The position numbers were made by a program, and so were the translations under genes. 64,000 nucleotides of DNA, taken from positions 186,001 through 250,000 of the forward strand of contig NZ_WHJG01000002.1 in assembly GCF_011682175.1 (NCBI RefSeq), in the 5' to 3' direction. Shown here piece by piece: positions 60,549 through 64,000 of the stretch. How positions within the stretch are numbered: the first letter of the stretch is position 1; every line of letters begins with the position of its first letter. The notes beneath the pieces are model-generated. The model searched no databases. It was given only the letters and a program-made list of their open reading frames with translations, and was not told the DNA's origin. The DNA comes from Massilia frigida. GTDB lineage: Bacteria > Pseudomonadota > Gammaproteobacteria > Burkholderiales > Burkholderiaceae_D.

Positions 60549-61223
60549 TTACGTATTCTTGCCGGCGCTGGCGCCACCGGTTTTCGCGCTCGCGGAGCTG
60601 CCAGCCTGGCCAGCCGACGGAGCACCAGTGCTATTGCCCTGCATGCTGGCATGTTGGTCGCTCTGGCTGCTGCCGGCCGAACCGCCCTGGGCGTTGCCGC
60701 TCTGGCCGCTCTGCATGCTGGTGCTGCCGCGCACTTCGGTGCTGCCGTTGCCGCGCCATGCGCCACCATGTTGCGTGAACGGATCGCTGAACTTGCGCAT
60801 GTTCTCCTGCTGGGTGCGCACGCTGCGTTCGGTTTCTTCCGACGCGACGCGGGCCACTTCGTCAGCCAGGGCGCGCGCGGTGCGGGTGGTTTCCTGCACG
60901 TGCTGCTCGGTCACGCGGGCCAGTTCGACCTGCGCATCGGCCGCCACGCGCGAAATGTGCTGCTGATAGGCACGCAGTTTTTCCGTGGCGGGCTGGGCGC
61001 GCGATACGGCTGCACTGATCACGTCGGTCTGGCGGTCGGCGGTCAGCAGCTGCTGGCTGCCGATGGCAGTCTCTTCCAGCAAGGTCTGGGTCAGTTGGAT
61101 GTTCAGATTGCACAGCTGCTGGAAGGAATGGAACAACGATTTCGACATATCGTTGAGGAAAGAAACTTGTGCGTCCAGGTGGCTTCGCACAGCAGGCGTC
61201 ACGGATTGTGAATATGGAAACAT
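60549..61223 (-). CDS. Phasin family protein
   Basis: 224 residues. The N-terminal about 150 residues are alpha-helical and amphipathic with a phasin-2-like core (FLNDMSKSLFHSFQQLCNLNIQLTQTLLEE, AVSRAQPATEKLRAYQQHISRVAADAQ). The last 70 are low-complexity Ser/Gly/Gln/Ala. Phasins coat polyhydroxyalkanoate granules and limit their coalescence. ATG 61221-61223 is supported by GAGG seven bases before it; a longer start would add 19 residues. A perfect FNR-type box lies 190 bp upstream, and a -10-like TAGTCT sits at the class II distance from it. Confidence 0.85.
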   Translation of the reverse strand: MFPYSQSVTPAVRSHLDAQVSFLNDMSKSLFHSFQQLCNLNIQLTQTLLEETAIGSQQLLTADRQTDVISAAVSRAQPATEKLRAYQQHISRVAADAQVELARVTEQHVQETTRTARALADEVARVASEETERSVRTQQENMRKFSDPFTQHGGAWRGNGSTEVRGSTSMQSGQSGNAQGGSAGSSQSDQHASMQGNSTGAPSAGQAGSSASAKTGGASAGKNT

Positions 61224-61410
61224 GTAGACCTCGTTAAAAGTGGTTGTTTCTAGTAAGCGAAGTTGCTGTATCGGGGACAAGCGGCCTGATATGCGACCCT
61301 TATCGCGCCGCCGCAGCGCAGGCGTGTGAGAACTCCTTGTCTCGTATCAAAACTTCTGCAAGATTCGTCTTCAGCACGAGCCCCAAGACTAGGGGACAAG
61401 GGCGATCAGA

Positions 61411-61428
61411 GTTTGATATAGATCAAAC
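61411..61428 (-). promoter_or_regulatory. Perfect FNR/Anr box (TTGAT-N4-ATCAA)
   Basis: GTTTGATATAGATCAAAC has 7 bp perfect arms and contains the full FNR/Anr consensus. On the minus strand TAGTCT (61386-61391) is centred 31 bp downstream, the separation expected for a class II promoter with the box at -41.5. This favours the phasin gene over the TnsB-like gene. The remainder of the 393 bp gap (61224-61616) contains a GGTGCA / TGCACC repeat (61474-61497) and no gene. Confidence 0.6.
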
Positions 61429-61616
61429 GTGTTCAAGTCGGCAACGTTCTCAGCCGCATTACTGACTTGAAACGGTGCACTCGTGCTGCAATGCACCAAA
61501 AACATGCCGATTTTGCTCCGACACCGGCCTGGCACAGGCGCTGGCAAGCAAACCCAGCCATGGCGTGAAACTTGCATGCATGGACACCCTAACAACTCGA
61601 CATAGGGAGCGCTGCC

Positions 61617-62345
61617 ATGCTGCTGAAAAATGACTTGCTCTACTACCCGGCGCAGGCGCGCACGATCCGCATCCTGTGGATCGACAGCGCCGCCAGCGCC
61701 GCTTACACCTTCGAACTGGGCGCGAAAGGTGCGCATCCCGAGCTGGCCGCGCTGTCGGCCCTGAGCGCCGACCTGCGCGAACAGCGCGCGCGCCTGCTGC
61801 CGGCCGACCCGCATGCGCCCAGCGGCGACAGCGCAGCCCTGCCCGCGCGCCACCGCCAGGTGCGCGACCGGGCCTGGACCGTGGTGCAGGCCCTGGTCGC
61901 CGACCAACCGGCGATCTACCAGGCGCGCAAGCGCGGGCGCATGGTGATGGCGCAAAGCGCGCTGCACGGGGTATCGCATCCTTCCATCTATCGCTATCTG
62001 CGCCGCTTTTGGGAGCGCGGCCAGCATCCGGATGCGCTGCTGCCGGACTATAAGAACTCCGGCGCGCCGGGCAAGACGCGCGGCTCCAGCGCCAACGTCA
62101 AACGTGGCCGGCCGCGCAAAGCGGGCAGCCATCCGGGCCTCAATGCCGACGACGGCATCCGCCGCACCTTTCACGCGGCCGTGGCGCGGTACAGCGCCAC
62201 CCATGCCGAGTTCTCGCGGCGCGGCGCGTACCGGCAAATGATCCAGGACTTCTTCGAGGCCCGCGATGCCGAACTGCTGCCCACCTTCGGCCAGTTCAAT
62301 TACTGGATCGGCAAGGACGTGCCCGCCGCCAGCACCTCGGCCTGA
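61617..62345 (+). CDS. Orphan TnsB N-terminal DNA-binding region (Tn7-type, no catalytic domain)
   Basis: 242 residues matching only the first third of Tn7-family TnsB. Clear shared blocks are HPSIYRYLRRFWERGQHPDALLPDYKNSGAPG (Tn7 TnsB has LLRRYWQRGQTPNALIPDYKNSGAPG), the basic KRGRPRK, DGIRRTFHAAV, and PTFGQFNYWIGKD at the end. In full TnsB this is followed by the DDE RNase-H domain; here the frame stops eight residues later. ATG 61617 has GGGAG upstream and codon use looks native. No tnsA, tnsC or transposon ends are visible nearby. It is either a truncated remnant or a domesticated DNA-binding protein. Confidence 0.8.
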   Translation: MLLKNDLLYYPAQARTIRILWIDSAASAAYTFELGAKGAHPELAALSALSADLREQRARLLPADPHAPSGDSAALPARHRQVRDRAWTVVQALVADQPAIYQARKRGRMVMAQSALHGVSHPSIYRYLRRFWERGQHPDALLPDYKNSGAPGKTRGSSANVKRGRPRKAGSHPGLNADDGIRRTFHAAVARYSATHAEFSRRGAYRQMIQDFFEARDAELLPTFGQFNYWIGKDVPAASTSA

Positions 62346-62406
62346 ACCATCGCCCCGGCGCACCGTGCCAGCTTGGTGCGGCGCATCGGGAACGCTCGCT
62401 TGCAGC

Positions 62407-62436
62407 AACAAGGGCCGCCTTCGCCCAGCCCTTGTT
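62407..62436. terminator. Bidirectional hairpin between TnsB-like and channel genes
   Basis: Arms AACAAGGG (62407-62414) and CCCTTGTT (62429-62436), with an inner GGGC / GCCC alternative. It lies between two convergent genes and ends one base from the channel stop codon. Confidence 0.55.
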
Positions 62437-63312
62437 CTATGCGGACAAGGCTTCTCCGCAGTCCTTGCAATACTTCGCTTCCGGCTCATGCCCTTCGCTC
62501 AGGCACGAAGGGCAGGTCCGGTTGGTGGGCTTCCAGTTCATGCGCTGCGATGTCATTTCCGCCGTCACGATCCCGGTCGGCACCGCCAGCACGCCCCATC
62601 CCAGCAGCATCATGAACGAGGCGATAAACCGGCCCAGGGTGGTCTGCGGGGTCAGGTCGCCATAGCCGACCGTGGTCATGGTCACGGTGGCCCAGTACAT
62701 CGCCATCGGAATGCTGGTAAAGCCGTTCTTCGGGCCTTCGACCACGTACATCACGGTGCCCAGGATGAGCACAGCCATCATCACCACCGACAGGAAGATG
62801 AGGATCTTGCGTCCGCTCGCGCGCAGGGCGCGCCCAAGCCGGAGGTATTCGTCGATGTACAGCGTAAGCTTGAAGATGCGGAAGATGCGCAGCAAACGCA
62901 GGATGCGGATGTCGAGGAAGGCCGACGCTTCCGGCACCAGCAGCGCAAACCAGGTCGGCAGCACCGACACCAGGTCGATCACGCCGAAAAAGCTGCTCGC
63001 GTAGCGCCACGGATGGCGCACGCAGCACAGGCGCGCAATGTATTCGGCGGTGAACAGGAGCGTGAAGGTCCACTCGAGCACGTTGAGCGGCTTCTCGAGC
63101 CGGCCCACTACCGACGGCACGCTGTCGAGAATGACGACCGTGATACTGAGCAGGATGACGGCCACCAGCAGCACGTCGAAATGGCGGCCGGCGCTGGTAT
63201 CGGCTTCAAAGATAATCGTGTAGACGCGCCGGCGCAGGCCGCTGTCCGGCTTGCCGAAAGCGGGCGGCGTGTGCGGCGCAATGTCCGCCGCCGGCGTGGT
63301 TTGTTCTGTCAT
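62437..63312 (-). CDS. Voltage-gated potassium channel with C-terminal zinc ribbon
   Basis: 291 residues, six TM segments. S4 carries five basic residues every third position (DIRILRLLRIFRIFKL). The pore has the potassium filter TVGYGD followed by LTPQT. After S6 (FMMLLGWGVLAVPTGIVTAEM) the cytoplasmic tail has a CPSC ... CKDC zinc-ribbon (about residues 267-287), which is uncommon among KvAP-like bacterial channels. It is an inner-membrane K+ channel. It starts 12 bp after the stop of the VOC gene on the same strand, so the two may be co-transcribed. Confidence 0.9.
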   Translation of the reverse strand: MTEQTTPAADIAPHTPPAFGKPDSGLRRRVYTIIFEADTSAGRHFDVLLVAVILLSITVVILDSVPSVVGRLEKPLNVLEWTFTLLFTAEYIARLCCVRHPWRYASSFFGVIDLVSVLPTWFALLVPEASAFLDIRILRLLRIFRIFKLTLYIDEYLRLGRALRASGRKILIFLSVVMMAVLILGTVMYVVEGPKNGFTSIPMAMYWATVTMTTVGYGDLTPQTTLGRFIASFMMLLGWGVLAVPTGIVTAEMTSQRMNWKPTNRTCPSCLSEGHEPEAKYCKDCGEALSA

Positions 63313-63324
63313 CGTCGTGTGCGA

Positions 63325-63735
63325 TCAGCCCGGCCAGGCCGGACCTTTCAGCTCGACCGTGTTGCCTTCGGGGTCGTCCAGGTAGATCGACGGCCCCTCT
63401 CCTTCGGCGCCGTAACGCGATTCGACCGCGCCGGGTGTGACGCCGCATGCAATCAGATGGGTGCGGATCGACCCGGCATCGAAGGGCTCCACCCGAAAAC
63501 ACAGATGGTCCATATTGCGCCCTTCGCGTCCGGGCGGCGCGCCGCCAGAGCGTCCCAGTTTACCGTCGACCGGCACCAGGTCGACCAGCGCAGCGCCAGC
63601 GCGCAGCTGCACCAGGCCTATGTCGTCCTGGCGCCGTTCGATCGTACAGCCAAGCACCTGGCAGTAGAACGTGGTCATGGCGCCGAGGTCCACCACCCGC
63701 AGGACCACATGGTCGATGTGACGTATGCGTATCAT
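63325..63735 (-). CDS. VOC/glyoxalase-family protein
   Basis: 136 residues with the paired beta-alpha-beta-beta-beta VOC fold. RHIDHVVLRVVDLGAMTTFYCQVLG opens the first module, MDHLCFRVEPFDAGSI opens the second, and IYLDDPEGNTVEL closes it with the usual Glu metal ligand. It resembles VOC proteins annotated as fosfomycin-resistance or glyoxalase relatives, but no specific substrate is indicated. It lies between the channel gene and a flavin reductase gene on the same strand. Confidence 0.85.
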   Translation of the reverse strand: MIRIRHIDHVVLRVVDLGAMTTFYCQVLGCTIERRQDDIGLVQLRAGAALVDLVPVDGKLGRSGGAPPGREGRNMDHLCFRVEPFDAGSIRTHLIACGVTPGAVESRYGAEGEGPSIYLDDPEGNTVELKGPAWPG

Positions 63736-63750
63736 GACCGCCTCCTTGCC

Positions 63751-64000
63751 TTAGTCGGCGTGACGTTCGACCCAGACCGCGAACGCGTCGACGAACTTCT
63801 TCAGGAAGGCTTTGGTGCTGTCGTTGGTGAGCGTGTCGCCGTCGTAATGGCTGCCGATATTGGCCAGGTAGGCTTCGGGCTGCTGCATGGCGGGCATGTT
63901 CAGGAACACCAGCGACTGGCGCAGGTGATGGTTGGCGCCGAATGCGCCGAGCGCGCCCGGCGTGACGCTGACCACGGCGCACGGCTTGCTGCCCCACGCG
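63751..64000 (-). CDS. NADPH-dependent FMN reductase, C-terminal part (start outside window)
   Basis: The frame is open to the right edge. The visible 82 residues contain WGSKPCAVVSVTPGALGAFGANHHLRQSLVFLN and a C-terminal helix (FLKKFVDAFAVWVERH), matching the ends of NADPH-dependent FMN reductases of the flavodoxin-like fold (azoreductase/ChrR type). The FMN phosphate-binding start of the protein lies beyond position 64000. It is 16 bp upstream of the VOC gene on the same strand and probably leads that operon. Confidence 0.8.
   Translation of the reverse strand, partial: AWGSKPCAVVSVTPGALGAFGANHHLRQSLVFLNMPAMQQPEAYLANIGSHYDGDTLTNDSTKAFLKKFVDAFAVWVERHAD

Noticed and set aside
61500..61616. 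Possible left end of a Tn7-like transposon before the TnsB-like gene
   Set aside because: No TGT...ACA terminus, no repeated 22 bp TnsB-site series and no target duplication could be found in either flank.
1..64000. CRISPR arrays, tRNA or rRNA genes, toxin-antitoxin pairs, restriction-modification or other known defence genes
   Set aside because: None recognised: no regularly spaced repeats, no TTCGA-arm cloverleaf segments, and no matching protein motifs in the window.

Overview
This is a 64 kb stretch of a high-GC chromosome. It has compact gene spacing, short Shine-Dalgarno sequences and many TTG/GTG starts. The gene mix (LysR regulators, mdtABC-type efflux, a phasin, a DUF4214 protein, YqhD, a LytS/LytR pair, ribA, rsgA) points to a betaproteobacterium, most likely Oxalobacteraceae (Massilia/Duganella/Janthinobacterium type). 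That assignment is inferred from content; the window contains no rRNA, tRNA, CRISPR array or complete insertion sequence that I can recognise.

Layout. 1-7.1 kb: the end of an SGNH hydrolase gene, two LysR regulators around a secreted beta-propeller protein, an MFS exporter, a GST and a YqhD-type aldehyde reductase. 7.2-10.7 kb: a TPP riboswitch drives a TonB-dependent receptor. A pnuC-type permease and a NadR-like kinase converge on it, which together look like a vitamin (probably thiamine) uptake module. 10.7-12.9 kb: an S46 dipeptidyl-peptidase. 13.1-21.4 kb: three tandem paralogues of large WG-repeat proteins. The third is split by an in-frame stop and has lost its 3' end next to a patchwork of fragments copied from neighbouring genes. 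21.7-32.7 kb: a DUF4214 protein, then a five-gene operon read leftward (mdtA-mdtB-mdtC-outer membrane factor-SET methyltransferase).

33-50 kb: SppA, a sodium/solute symporter, a YfcE-like phosphoesterase, a small secreted protein, a NYN-LOTUS RNA-binding protein with a repetitive tail, a 3-mercaptopropionate dioxygenase, RsgA with a possible leader peptide, a lipoprotein hydrolase, a thioredoxin-reductase-like flavoprotein, a two-domain glycosyltransferase, and an HDOD / PAS-GGDEF-EAL signalling pair. 50-64 kb: LysR with divergent pirin, a hybrid histidine kinase, ribA, a secreted trypsin-like protease overlapping an FHA membrane protein, a YdeI family protein, a LytS/LytTR two-component pair, an acyltransferase, a phasin with a nearby perfect FNR-type box, an orphan N-terminal half of a Tn7-type TnsB transposase, a voltage-gated potassium channel with a zinc-ribbon tail, a VOC protein, and the end of an FMN reductase gene.

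The points most worth following up are the WG-repeat array with its broken third copy and adjoining gene-fragment mosaic, the catalytic-domain-free TnsB, the TPP-controlled uptake module, the SET gene at the end of an RND operon, and a pair of matching T-N11-A palindromes that suggest which genes one LysR protein controls.
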